Shown: piece by piece, positions 1 to 6,561 of the stretch
Numbering within the stretch: the stretch's first letter is position 1
Layout of the letters: each line of letters starts with the position of its first letter
Assembly (NCBI RefSeq): GCF_017094505.1
Contig: NZ_CP064787.1
Coordinates: forward strand, 1,922,001 to 1,986,000
DNA length: 64,000 nucleotides
Source: Halapricum desulfuricans
Lineage (GTDB): Archaea > Halobacteriota > Halobacteria > Halobacteriales > Haloarculaceae
Direction: 5' to 3'
Position numbers and translations under genes: made by a program
The notes under the pieces: generated by a model
The model's input: only the letters and a program-made list of their open reading frames with translations
Told to the model about the DNA's origin: nothing
Database searches by the model: none

Positions 1-418
1 CCGGTGGGCTTTGCATACCGGGACGGGTATCAATAGGAACCTGCACCCAGTCTTTCAGACCGGTGTCGATCCGGAACCGTTGAACGGGCCGCACGTCGGC
101 TTCATAGTGTGTTGGGAAGAGGGAAGCCGCCCGCTTAATCATCTTCGGAGACTCGACAACGATCTGGCTCACATCACGGTCTTCCCCAAAGGGCGAGAAG
201 GTTGTCTCGTGGTTGATGGACACTACGCCCTCGTCGCCGAGATATTCGCGTTCTCGATCAAGGACGTACTCGGTGTCGGTGTAGAAGTATGGTTCGAACC
301 CGTGAATGGTGACAGCCTGACGGGTGCCCTCAGTGTCACGACCAAACAGATGAATCTCTGTCGTATTGGTGTCGTCGTTCGTTACTGCTTCGACGTTTGT
401 GATTAATAACTCTATCAT
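1..418 (-). CDS. polB: Family B DNA polymerase, N-terminal part (cut by left edge)
   Basis: The reading frame starts at the ATG at 418 and runs off the left edge, giving 139 visible codons. They read as the N-terminal domain of an archaeal family B replicative polymerase: EIHLFGRDTEGTRQAVTIHG, then GFEPYFYTD, then HYEADVRPVQRFRID, the pattern of the polymerase-specific N-terminal fold before the 3'-5' exonuclease. The exonuclease and polymerase motifs lie outside the window. The start overlaps the stop of the upstream kinase gene by 4 nt, so the two are translationally coupled. With the primase and AAA+ ATPase further up the same strand this makes a virus-encoded replication set. The domain call is from sequence pattern; viral rather than host origin is inferred from context. 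Confidence 0.8.
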   Translation of the reverse strand, partial: MIELLITNVEAVTNDDTNTTEIHLFGRDTEGTRQAVTIHGFEPYFYTDTEYVLDREREYLGDEGVVSINHETTFSPFGEDRDVSQIVVESPKMIKRAASLFPTHYEADVRPVQRFRIDTGLKDWVQVPIDTRPGMQSPP

Positions 419-990
419 TGTAGATCATACCCAAGGACGATCAGTTTCATCCCGATCCGATTCTTCAGGGCACCATAATCCAGATCGTTCTCAACCGGGT
501 GGTCACTCAGATGTTCCAGTTTACGTAACCCCCACTCCGCCTCTCGAATGTCTCGTTCTATCAGATCGACTTTACCGAACCGATCTTCACCGTCTCTCCC
601 TCGTTGCTGTAGGCGCTGAAGACGAATGTCCGGATCAGCGTCAACGAATATGACGGGAATGTAGCCGAACACCACTTCAAACACGTACAATTCTTCGATT
701 GCCCGAATGCCCTCGATGTGAACAGGTTCTTCTGGGTAGCCGTGTTCATCCCACCACTCGATCACTCGGTTCGCCATTACAGCCGGGCCGCCTATGTATC
801 GACTCACTGTTGCCCAGTGACCGATCTCGTGGCTGGTTGCGTCTTCACCCAGTTTATCATAGGCGATTTCTTTTACAACGTCTCCCATTGAGACGTGTTC
901 ACCCCCGATCCATTGTTCTCCGAACGTTGCCGCTTCTGTCTTGCCAGCACCGGGATACCCGGTATAGGCGATTGCTCTTGGTTGGGTCAT
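415..990 (-). CDS. P-loop nucleotide/dephospho-CoA kinase-like protein
   Basis: This 191-residue protein opens with a Walker A loop, GYPGAGKT (residues 11-18). It continues with an adenylate-kinase-like layout: a helix-rich lid region, then VIFVDADPDIRLQRLQQRGR, which resembles the Asp/Arg-rich LID segment of dephospho-CoA and nucleotide kinases (UPF0200-like). It probably phosphorylates a nucleotide or related small substrate for viral DNA synthesis; the substrate cannot be read. An ATG 33 nt upstream (1023) is in frame. I prefer 990 because the stretch before it matches the viral leader type seen at other genes. It overlaps the polymerase start by 4 nt. Confidence 0.7.
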   Translation of the reverse strand: MTQPRAIAYTGYPGAGKTEAATFGEQWIGGEHVSMGDVVKEIAYDKLGEDATSHEIGHWATVSRYIGGPAVMANRVIEWWDEHGYPEEPVHIEGIRAIEELYVFEVVFGYIPVIFVDADPDIRLQRLQQRGRDGEDRFGKVDLIERDIREAEWGLRKLEHLSDHPVENDLDYGALKNRIGMKLIVLGYDLQ

Positions 991-1045
991 TGATTGGGTT
1001 TCGTCAGCCGCCCCAACTTTCATTCTGATATTTCAAACTACGGGG
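991..1045 (-). promoter_or_regulatory. Leader of the kinase gene (TGAAA type)
   Basis: In minus orientation this reads GTAGTTTGAAATATCAGAAT followed by GAAAG, then a short stretch ending at ATGACCCAACC. It shares the core AGTTTGAAAnAT...ATGAAA with the leaders at 15789, 17240, 19107, 20525 and 22701. The CCCAACC motif here straddles the start codon instead of preceding it. Function is inferred from recurrence only. Confidence 0.35.
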
Positions 1046-1052
1046 CGGTTAC

Positions 1053-2021
1053 TCAGATTCCGAGTTTGGACTTGGTGTACCGAACCGCACCGAAATCCAT
1101 CCCGAAATGTTCAGCAAGTTCGTGATCAGAGAGCGTGCCGGCTAAACGCCGGAACTCCTCTTCGTGTTTGAGACCTTCGCCCCACGTCGAGGAACACATA
1201 TCATAGTACGGACACTGTTCGTCCTTCCCAGTTCCCCACTTACACAGGGGCTGTTCGTCGATCTCAAGGTGAGCAGGGTTCTCGCCACTCACCGCCTGCA
1301 TTTCGTGAACCACCTGCCGGATCTTCGCCCGGCGGGATTCCTTCAACGGCGACACGATCAATTCATCCGCTTTCGGATAATACCCGGCAACGCCGGCTAC
1401 ATCCCACTCAGATTCGAACAACATCGCGTAGTATTCGCCTTCAAGATAGATCCCCTCTTCCCGGTACTTCGGGTTCGGGGTCTTGCCGGTCTTGAAGTCT
1501 ACAATCACTACGCCCTCGTCGGTCTCGATCTCCGGGAAGCCTGACGCCGGATAGATCGCGTCGGCATATCCCATCCACGGGATAGCCTCGTCGCCGTAAT
1601 CCAACGGGTCTTCCAGCCACTCTTCTGCTTCGACCGCGACCGGCAACCACGCTTCTGGCGTCGGTGCGTCCCGTGCCCGGCGTGCTTCAAAGAGCAGGAA
1701 GTTTGCGACGAACGGCTCAGTGTAGTCAGCCCAGCGCCGCGTATCCGGAAGCAGGTCGATCATCTCCGAGATCGTGGGTGTCCGGCCGTGGGTCTCAACG
1801 AACCGTTCAGCGGCCGCGTAGTAGTCCTCGAACGTCTCGTGAACCGCCGTCCCGCGCCGCATATACCGCGTCTCTGGCTCCTTGTACCCTTTCAGGTAGG
1901 AGTAGTTGAACTTCTCTTGGCAGGTGAGCCACTTCTTCACTCGGGATTTGCTGATATAAGGGATCTCGCCCGGCTCAACGCTCTCTCGAAGGGCAAGAAC
2001 TCTATTTGTCTGTGCTGGCAT
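1053..2021 (-). CDS. PD-(D/E)XK nuclease, Cas4/RecB-like, with cysteine cluster
   Basis: The 322-residue protein shows the RecB-family nuclease motifs in order: RRGTAVHE (55-62), GYAD with D154, and VDFKTGK with D175 and K177. C34 near the N-terminus together with C260, C270 and C276 (CKWGTGKDEQCPYYDMC) forms the one-plus-three cysteine pattern of the Fe-S 'iron staple' in Cas4/AddB/Dna2-type nucleases. A helix-turn-helix-like tail (LSDHELAEHFGMDFGAVRY) follows. It is likely a single-strand exonuclease for viral recombination or replication end processing. No Cas1/Cas2 is nearby, so a CRISPR adaptation role is unsupported. It is overlapped at its start by a small zinc-finger gene. Confidence 0.8.
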   Translation of the reverse strand: MPAQTNRVLALRESVEPGEIPYISKSRVKKWLTCQEKFNYSYLKGYKEPETRYMRRGTAVHETFEDYYAAAERFVETHGRTPTISEMIDLLPDTRRWADYTEPFVANFLLFEARRARDAPTPEAWLPVAVEAEEWLEDPLDYGDEAIPWMGYADAIYPASGFPEIETDEGVVIVDFKTGKTPNPKYREEGIYLEGEYYAMLFESEWDVAGVAGYYPKADELIVSPLKESRRAKIRQVVHEMQAVSGENPAHLEIDEQPLCKWGTGKDEQCPYYDMCSSTWGEGLKHEEEFRRLAGTLSDHELAEHFGMDFGAVRYTKSKLGI

Positions 2022-2154
2022 ATTCCTCTCTTCGCCGCATTGCTTTTCCTCGATCTCGCCAACAGACGTAATGCGCTACGCCGTTCTCCGTCTCAACCAG
2101 CCGGTGATACAGTCGCGGGGCTGGTCGGTGACAGATCGAACACTCTTCAGTCAT
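2002..2154 (-). CDS. Small zinc-finger protein (50 aa)
   Basis: This short ORF begins at ATG 2154 (MTEECSICHRPAPRLYH) and ends with TAG at 2002. It contains CSIC and a further cysteine (YVCWRDRG), a minimal zinc-knuckle pattern. It overlaps the preceding gene's stop (ATGA) and the start of the nuclease gene by 20 nt, which fits the tight packing of this operon. Specific function unknown. Confidence 0.55.
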   Translation of the reverse strand: MTEECSICHRPAPRLYHRLVETENGVAHYVCWRDRGKAMRRREEYASTDK

Positions 2155-2351
2155 TTTCCTAATTTCACGTACTGCCGGATTCGCTGTAGGAGCCGGAGTT
2201 TCTCCTGTTCTTGCTCAACGTGCTTACTGAATGCCGTCTTCTGATTCATCGCTTGACGGCGGGCACGTTCCTGCGTGTACCAGTCACTCATCGTCCCGTC
2301 TTCCACTCGCTGTTCGTAGTCGTCGGGAAGATTGTAGTCAGTCGGCCCCAT
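2151..2351 (-). CDS. Small charged protein (66 aa), unknown
   Basis: The protein starts at ATG 2351 (MGPTDYNLPDDYEQR) and has a basic, helical C-terminal half (KHVEQEQEKLRLLQRIRQYV) that could form a coiled coil. It overlaps genes on both sides by a few bases. I do not recognise the family. Confidence 0.5.
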   Translation of the reverse strand: MGPTDYNLPDDYEQRVEDGTMSDWYTQERARRQAMNQKTAFSKHVEQEQEKLRLLQRIRQYVKLGK

Positions 2352-2538
2352 TCTCAAGTTCCTCGACGTGCTGGGTGATTTCCGAGATCGTCATTTGCTC
2401 GTTTTCATCAATATAGAACTCAATCACACAGCGGCCGTCCTCGTGGGCAATTCTGTTCGCTTCACCCAGCACTTCCAGCGCCGTGCGAAGGCCGGGGACC
2501 GATTCGATCTTCTCGATAGTCGCTTCATCAATTGTCAT
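2338..2538 (-). CDS. Small acidic helical protein (66 aa), unknown
   Basis: ATG at 2538 gives a 66-residue acidic protein with alternating helix and strand propensity (EFYIDENEQMTISEITQ in the middle). Its end overlaps the next gene by 14 nt and its start overlaps the membrane-protein gene by 11 nt. No motif recognised. Confidence 0.5.
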   Translation of the reverse strand: MTIDEATIEKIESVPGLRTALEVLGEANRIAHEDGRCVIEFYIDENEQMTISEITQHVEELENGAD

Positions 2539-2779
2539 TGTCTTTCGGATTCCTGTAGAAGATAATATATAGCCAGATCACAGACGCCGCAACAACGCTC
2601 CACGCCGCGCCGGTTAAACCGAGACTCCAGTACGCCGCCAGATAGAGAATCATAGTCAGAAAGACCGGAACGCTGTGTGTCCGGGGAACGGCGGCGTCCT
2701 TGTTCAACACCGTTGCCATTGCCGCGAGATTGAGAACCCATCCCCCAAACGCGAGGATCGGGTCTTCCCAGCCTGTCAC
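2528..2779 (-). CDS. Small membrane protein (83 aa)
   Basis: A GTG start overlaps the upstream stop as GTGA. The sequence has about three hydrophobic segments: around FGGWVLNLAAMATVL, VFLTMILYLAAYWSLGL and WSVVAASVIWLYIIFY, ending in a short polar tail. It could be a holin or superinfection-exclusion protein, but nothing specific shows this. Its position after the beta-helix gene suggests co-expression. Confidence 0.55.
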   Translation of the reverse strand: MTGWEDPILAFGGWVLNLAAMATVLNKDAAVPRTHSVPVFLTMILYLAAYWSLGLTGAAWSVVAASVIWLYIIFYRNPKDNDN

Positions 2780-3741
2780 GGCTGGTTCTCGGTGAAGTCA
2801 ACCGTTCCGTCTCGATACATTGTGAAGACGGTTTCGGGGCGATTCAGATTCTTGATCCGAAGTTCTTGCCCTTGGACTTCGATTCCGAAGAGCGCCGCAA
2901 CATCACTCGCACTCGACACACCCATATGATCAGTGTGGTTGAGGAGCAACGGGCCGTGATAGTAGTCCGGGCCGATCTCGAAACTGGCCTGCGTGTCCGG
3001 GTGGGGGTTGATACTCTCGCTGTCACTCCCCTGGAACACCGCGTCTTGGAAGTTCCCGTTGAGGTAGTGAGCCACCGCGTGTTCGCCTGCCAGAATGACC
3101 GTCGCGCCGCAGACCACATCGAACGGTTCGCCTTCCCAGCGGAAACCGTATCCACGGACCCCGGTGAACGTCCCGAAGAACCGGCAGTCGTGGAATGAGT
3201 CAGTGCCATTCCCGCCAGTAAGTGACGCCGGAACCAGATCAACACCAACGTCAATGTCAACGTACTTCCCGTCAACGATCACGTCTTCGGACCAGTATTC
3301 ATTGTTGCGAAGCTGAATCCCGAAGCACGTTCCTGCGTCGTTCGTGAGACCGCTAACGTGAGCCGGATTGATCACCGCCCGGTTCACGTCGATCCCGCGA
3401 AGCCAGCCGGTCGTATTCCCGGTGTTCCGCCAGATACCGCCCTCAAGCGTGAACATCTTTCCCAGCGAGTCTTGCGACTCAATGTCCCCTTGCGGGTCAA
3501 CCGTAATCGCAACTCCGTCACCGGGATATTCGATAGTCACCGTTCGATCAATGTCGAGATGAACCCCGTTGTAGTCAGTCGGGTCAACGGTCCAGTCACT
3601 CCACGTCCAGTTACGTCCGTCTGGGTGAGGACCAACGTGAAGCCGGCCCTGTCCACCGGGTAGATCCGCAAGCGCCGCGTCGATTCGTTCGTTTAGCGTT
3701 CGACCATTATACTCAGCAACCGATACTTTCGGGGTAGGCAT
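2776..3741 (-). CDS. Right-handed beta-helix (pectate-lyase-like) protein
   Basis: The start is ATG 3741 (MPTPKVSVAEYNG); an extension upstream in frame is only the shadow of a real zinc-ribbon gene. The 321-residue protein opens with RTLNERIDAALADLPGGQGR, the 'index helix plus rung' start of pectate-lyase-type parallel beta-helices. Short beta-strand rungs rich in Gly, Asn and Asp follow (DVIVDGKYVDIDVGVDLV, GVRGYGFRW). Such folds usually form tail spikes or polysaccharide-degrading adhesins. It is odd to find one in the leftward early block and not with the tail genes. No signal peptide is visible. Confidence 0.55.
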   Translation of the reverse strand: MPTPKVSVAEYNGRTLNERIDAALADLPGGQGRLHVGPHPDGRNWTWSDWTVDPTDYNGVHLDIDRTVTIEYPGDGVAITVDPQGDIESQDSLGKMFTLEGGIWRNTGNTTGWLRGIDVNRAVINPAHVSGLTNDAGTCFGIQLRNNEYWSEDVIVDGKYVDIDVGVDLVPASLTGGNGTDSFHDCRFFGTFTGVRGYGFRWEGEPFDVVCGATVILAGEHAVAHYLNGNFQDAVFQGSDSESINPHPDTQASFEIGPDYYHGPLLLNHTDHMGVSSASDVAALFGIEVQGQELRIKNLNRPETVFTMYRDGTVDFTENQP

Positions 3742-3742
3742 A

Positions 3743-3895
3743 TCATTGACCTCGCTTGTTCTGGAGAACCACATCACCGCAATCGCCGCAAGGGACTGCA
3801 AGAGTCTTCTTTTTGTGAAGCCCCAATTTCCGCTCGTGTAGATCATATTCGTAGTCGTTCGTCGTCCCGCAGTAGCAACATCTAAATTGAGTCAT
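3743..3895 (-). CDS. Two-knuckle zinc-ribbon protein (50 aa)
   Basis: ATG 3895 to TGA 3743 encodes a 50-residue protein with CCYCGTTN near the N-terminus and PCGDCGDVV near the C-terminus, a classic CxxC...CxxC zinc ribbon separated by a basic helix (RKLGLHKKK). The start overlaps the stop of the upstream gene (TAATG). Likely a nucleic-acid-binding accessory protein. Confidence 0.65.
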   Translation of the reverse strand: MTQFRCCYCGTTNDYEYDLHERKLGLHKKKTLAVPCGDCGDVVLQNKRGQ

Positions 3896-4044
3896 TAGAA
3901 CATTCCCGGAGCCAGCATTGTGTAGCCAGTCTCCCGTGCTAATTCCGCCCGCTTTCGAGCGCGAGTCCGTGCGTCAGCGTCATACTGTGCAATCGCCCGC
4001 GCCGAGACCGCAACCGTATCCTCACTCGGCTTGGGGAAGATCAC
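3895..4044 (-). CDS. Small Arg/Ala-rich protein (49 aa), unknown
   Basis: A GTG at 4044 overlaps the stop of the DUF1599-like gene (TAGTG). The product is basic and helical (ARAIAQYDADARTRARKRAELARET) and ends at TAA 3895, which overlaps the next start. No family recognised. The perfect overlaps on both sides support it as a gene. Confidence 0.45.
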   Translation of the reverse strand: MIFPKPSEDTVAVSARAIAQYDADARTRARKRAELARETGYTMLAPGMF

Positions 4045-4451
4045 TACTCCTCACCGTTCTCCCGAAGGTCTTGATAGGCCGCTTCATAGAGCGGATCAAT
4101 GACCGGGCCGTTGTTCTCGAACGTAATGGTCTCGTTCTCCCGGAGCAGTGACGCGTGCATAGCACTGTACGTCGATTCGTCCTCGTGAGCGTCAGCCGTG
4201 CTTTCGAAGTTTAACTCGTCCACGACAAACTCCGCATTGAACGCCCGAATCATCTTGTCCATGCGACGGGTGAACAAGCCGAGACTGTTCATCGTATCCT
4301 CATTGGCGGGAAGTGAGAGCGATTCGACGCCCGCGTGTTCCAGCCAGAGAGCGAGTGTCTTCCCGACCAGTCGCCAGGAGTCACCGTAATCGTCGTTCTT
4401 CTGTCGGTACGTCTCAGCGTTTCGTCGTAGGATTGTGTCTGGATCTTCCAT
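4044..4451 (-). CDS. DUF1599 / nucleotide-modification-associated (Nmad1-like) protein
   Basis: The 135-residue protein from ATG 4451 contains RRNAETYRQKNDDYGDSW and later LFTRRMDKMIRAFNAEF and HEDESTYSAMHASLL. This layout of KNxDYG, RxxDKxxR and a late Asp/Tyr segment is that of DUF1599 proteins found in phages, predicted to help make modified nucleotides. If correct, the virus may carry modified bases or control nucleotide pools. It lies among the kinase and HAD-phosphatase genes, which fits nucleotide metabolism. Confidence 0.6.
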   Translation of the reverse strand: MEDPDTILRRNAETYRQKNDDYGDSWRLVGKTLALWLEHAGVESLSLPANEDTMNSLGLFTRRMDKMIRAFNAEFVVDELNFESTADAHEDESTYSAMHASLLRENETITFENNGPVIDPLYEAAYQDLRENGEE

Positions 4452-4453
4452 AG

Positions 4454-4636
4454 TTACTCGATAATCCGGGTAAAGCGAACGATGCTCTCGCAGGCGGGAC
4501 ACCGGGCCAGAAAATTGTGTTCTCTGGGATCGCCAGCATAATGCCCGCACTTGTCACACACGAAAAGGTGATTCCCCTCGTGGAGTTTATCTTTATATTG
4601 GCTGTACGTCTCCGGTGATTTCACTGCTTGAATCAT
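4454..4636 (-). CDS. Zinc-ribbon protein (60 aa)
   Basis: Starting at ATG 4636, the protein carries VCDKCGHYAGD and RCPACESIVRF, a CxxC...CxxC zinc ribbon. The start is chosen because CCAACC-repeat leader sequence lies directly upstream (4637-4665). Probably a small nucleic-acid- or protein-binding factor. Confidence 0.65.
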   Translation of the reverse strand: MIQAVKSPETYSQYKDKLHEGNHLFVCDKCGHYAGDPREHNFLARCPACESIVRFTRIIE

Positions 4637-4667
4637 TGGTTGGGTAGGTGGTTGGGTGGTTGGTGGT
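4637..4667 (-). promoter_or_regulatory. CCAACC-repeat 5' leader
   Basis: In minus orientation the 30 nt before ATG 4636 read CCAACCACCCAACCACCTAC then CCAACCA, four near-perfect CCAACC units directly against the start codon. No Shine-Dalgarno sequence is present. The same motif precedes many other starts on this strand. Confidence 0.5.
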
Positions 4668-5009
4668 CTACAGATCCGCTCGTCGAAGCCGCTTGATCCG
4701 GCCGACACGTTCCTGCTTCAATCGACATTCAACAACATTCTCGTCCGTATCGAACCAAAACCGAGTGAAGTCACCCGGCATTGTCAAGGGTTTCTCTGCA
4801 ACGAACCGCTCGATCTCGCCGTGGTCGTTCTCGTGCCACATCTTCCAGCGGCCCGACGCCCCGAAGATCGTTCCCGGGACCAGTTCTCGGTTCCCGTCGA
4901 GATCGGCTATCTGTAACTTACCGTCCATTACCTCAGCAATGTCGGCGAGGTTTGTGTGCTGTTCAATACCGTCGTCTGTGAGAATCATCACATTGTTTTC
5001 AGTGGTCAT
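4668..5009 (-). CDS. Unknown early protein (113 aa)
   Basis: ATG 5009 gives a 113-residue acidic protein (MTTENNVMILTDDGIEQHT). The middle is beta-rich (KLQIADLDGNRELVPGTIFG) and the tail is basic (RVGRIKRLRRADL). It overlaps the end of the HAD gene by 11 nt. No known motif; the alternating strands could be a small barrel. Confidence 0.5.
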   Translation of the reverse strand: MTTENNVMILTDDGIEQHTNLADIAEVMDGKLQIADLDGNRELVPGTIFGASGRWKMWHENDHGEIERFVAEKPLTMPGDFTRFWFDTDENVVECRLKQERVGRIKRLRRADL

Positions 5010-5334
5010 TGTTCTGGGCCATCGCTTCCAGCCGGTCTTGCCACTCCTCGTCGGTGTGGTTCACAGCCTTATCGTCCAAGTAGACTTCCGCGCCGCCCTT
5101 CTCCATCTTCAGTCCGTTATAGGGGACTTCCCACATCGTCAGCAATCCCGCAATGTGGTTCGCGTGAGACCACGGTCGGGCCGTCCAGATAATGATTGTG
5201 TAGTGCTTCTCGTCCTTGAGCCAGCGAACGTACTCAACCATTTCCTGATTCGGCCGTTCTCCGCCGGCCTTATACGGATCTCCACTATTGACGGTAAGTG
5301 TTTCGTCAAAGTCAACCGCAATTACTGGTGGCAT
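4999..5334 (-). CDS. HAD-superfamily phosphatase (nucleotidase-like)
   Basis: The 111-residue protein begins PPVIAVDFDETLTV, the HAD motif I DxDxT, where D8 would be the nucleophile. It continues with IIIWTARPW (motif II, Thr) and AEVYLDDKAVN (motif IV acidic pair). Phage proteins of this size act as 5'-nucleotidases or polynucleotide phosphatases. It sits in a row of nucleotide-metabolism genes, which supports that role; the substrate is unknown. Confidence 0.7.
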   Translation of the reverse strand: MPPVIAVDFDETLTVNSGDPYKAGGERPNQEMVEYVRWLKDEKHYTIIIWTARPWSHANHIAGLLTMWEVPYNGLKMEKGGAEVYLDDKAVNHTDEEWQDRLEAMAQNNDH

Positions 5335-5336
5335 AA

Positions 5337-5627
5337 TCAGTGTTGCCAGCAGGTGTCGTCCGGATTCTCAACCTCTCGTTCACACAAGCCGGAACCATTC
5401 GCCTTCTCAGCCCCACAGAAGAACGTCGCCTTCTTTGGAACCTCATCAACAGGCTCGTCGCTTCCCGCCCCAAAGGTAGCCGGTGGGTCTTCTTCGGGAA
5501 GTTCTACCAACGCCGTAATCGTTGTTCGGCCTGCTTTTGGGCTATCAAGAACCGCAACAATACGGCCTTCACAAGCAACACGGCCATCGTCTTTAACAGA
5601 GAGGATCTGGCGCTCATATCGAACCAT
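5337..5627 (-). CDS. Unknown protein with C-terminal Cys/His cluster (96 aa)
   Basis: ATG 5627 starts a protein whose N-terminal half looks like a small beta-barrel (RQILSVKDDGRVACEGRIVA). It ends with FFCGAEKANGSGLCEREV...CWQH, a Cys3His cluster that could bind zinc. The start overlaps the upstream stop by one base. Function unknown. Confidence 0.5.
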   Translation of the reverse strand: MVRYERQILSVKDDGRVACEGRIVAVLDSPKAGRTTITALVELPEEDPPATFGAGSDEPVDEVPKKATFFCGAEKANGSGLCEREVENPDDTCWQH

Positions 5628-5902
5628 TACAGATCCTTCCCCGGCTGTCGTGCCCTGGTATTGTCTCCCTGCTCGATCCGATCAGTGACCGTTCGAACAA
5701 GTTCAACAACCTTGTGAATTTCCGCAGCGGTCTCCTCGTCTTCCTCAAGCGCCGCCTCAACTAAGAGATCGGCAGCAGTTTCCCGCGACCATTGCTTTGC
5801 TACATCAATCGTTCCGTGATAGTGCTGCATTTGCTGAACCGCTTGCTGAATACGCTGGTCGCGTTCAGATGATTCTGGTTGGGTTGTAAGATGATCAATC
5901 AT
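5627..5902 (-). CDS. Unknown helical protein (91 aa)
   Basis: This is a 91-residue mostly helical acidic protein from ATG 5902, with a heptad-like run AAEIHKVVELVRTVTDRI near the C-terminus. It is packed between neighbours with a one-base overlap. No recognised family. Confidence 0.5.
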   Translation of the reverse strand: MIDHLTTQPESSERDQRIQQAVQQMQHYHGTIDVAKQWSRETAADLLVEAALEEDEETAAEIHKVVELVRTVTDRIEQGDNTRARQPGKDL

Positions 5903-5918
5903 ATCTATGAGAATTATT

Positions 5919-6392
5919 TCAATGCTGAACGTCCGGCTCAGAGTCAGCGCCGTTCGTCATATTGGTGTTAAGGGCAGGAACTACGCCCGGGTTGAAGAAC
6001 GTATAATGCCCACCGTTCCCGCTCGGATCACCGGCTCTGTCATTGAACTCATCTTCTGGAACGATCAACGGCGTCCTGTTCAGCACCATTCCGCAGGTGT
6101 TACAGATTATATCTCCGTGGTGATCATACCAGCCCTCTCCGCCACATTCATCACACGTTGATGTTCCGTGTTCAACCTGTTTCAGTAGCGTGTGTGGGCC
6201 GTAATATCCTGGGTAGACTTCCCACTCGACTTCTTGAAGCCACGCTAATGGGAAATCCATCTTCTCAACTTTTTCTGGAGTGATCGATACAGGAACCGAA
6301 TCTTCCTTCCGTGGAAGTGTGACCGCTTCAGCAGTCGAGAGAATTTCGGTCACTTCACTTTTGTCGGCTCGGGTCTTGTCAGTAGTCGGCAT
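5919..6392 (-). CDS. TFIIB-type zinc-ribbon protein without cyclin domains
   Basis: The 157-residue protein carries CDECGGEGW (C80, C83) and GDIICNTCGMVLN (C97, C100), the spacing and 'GxxxCxxCGxV' ending of the archaeal TFB N-terminal zinc ribbon. The stretch after it (EDEFNDRAG) resembles the TFB B-linker. The two cyclin repeats of TFB are absent; the rest is low complexity. In the host the TFB ribbon recruits RNA polymerase. Here a stand-alone ribbon could act as a competing or partial initiation factor. A separate cyclin-like gene lies at 13304. A plain zinc-ribbon DNA-binding protein is the main alternative. Confidence 0.6.
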   Translation of the reverse strand: MPTTDKTRADKSEVTEILSTAEAVTLPRKEDSVPVSITPEKVEKMDFPLAWLQEVEWEVYPGYYGPHTLLKQVEHGTSTCDECGGEGWYDHHGDIICNTCGMVLNRTPLIVPEDEFNDRAGDPSGNGGHYTFFNPGVVPALNTNMTNGADSEPDVQH

Positions 6393-6561
6393 TGTAGTGG
6401 TGTGGTTGCCACTCGGCAGAATGATAGAAACCGCCCGGTAAAGATTCCATTACCGGTAGCGGTCTCAGTCAATTGCGGCGGCGGTCTTGTTCGCGGTAGG
6501 CAGTATCGAATACTACCCGTTAGGTAATAACCTTATCGTACCTGTGAGTCCTCAATGCAAT
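6393..6561. other. Intergenic region between phosphoesterase and zinc-ribbon genes
   Basis: This 169-nt gap contains short palindromes (ATTACCGGTAG near 6450) and the AT-rich AGGTTATTACC near 6515-6530 in minus orientation. It probably holds the promoter of the 6392 gene. I see no ORF here. Confidence 0.4.

Noticed and set aside
1053-2021. CRISPR adaptation role for the Cas4-like nuclease
   Set aside because: No cas1 or cas2 in the window and the gene lies in a replication operon; such nucleases are common in archaeal viruses without CRISPR.
3742-3846. Twin-arginine signal peptide on the beta-helix protein
   Set aside because: The upstream extension (with TKRRLLQSLAAIAV) is the other frame of the real zinc-ribbon gene at 3743-3895. 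The beta-helix gene starts at 3741.
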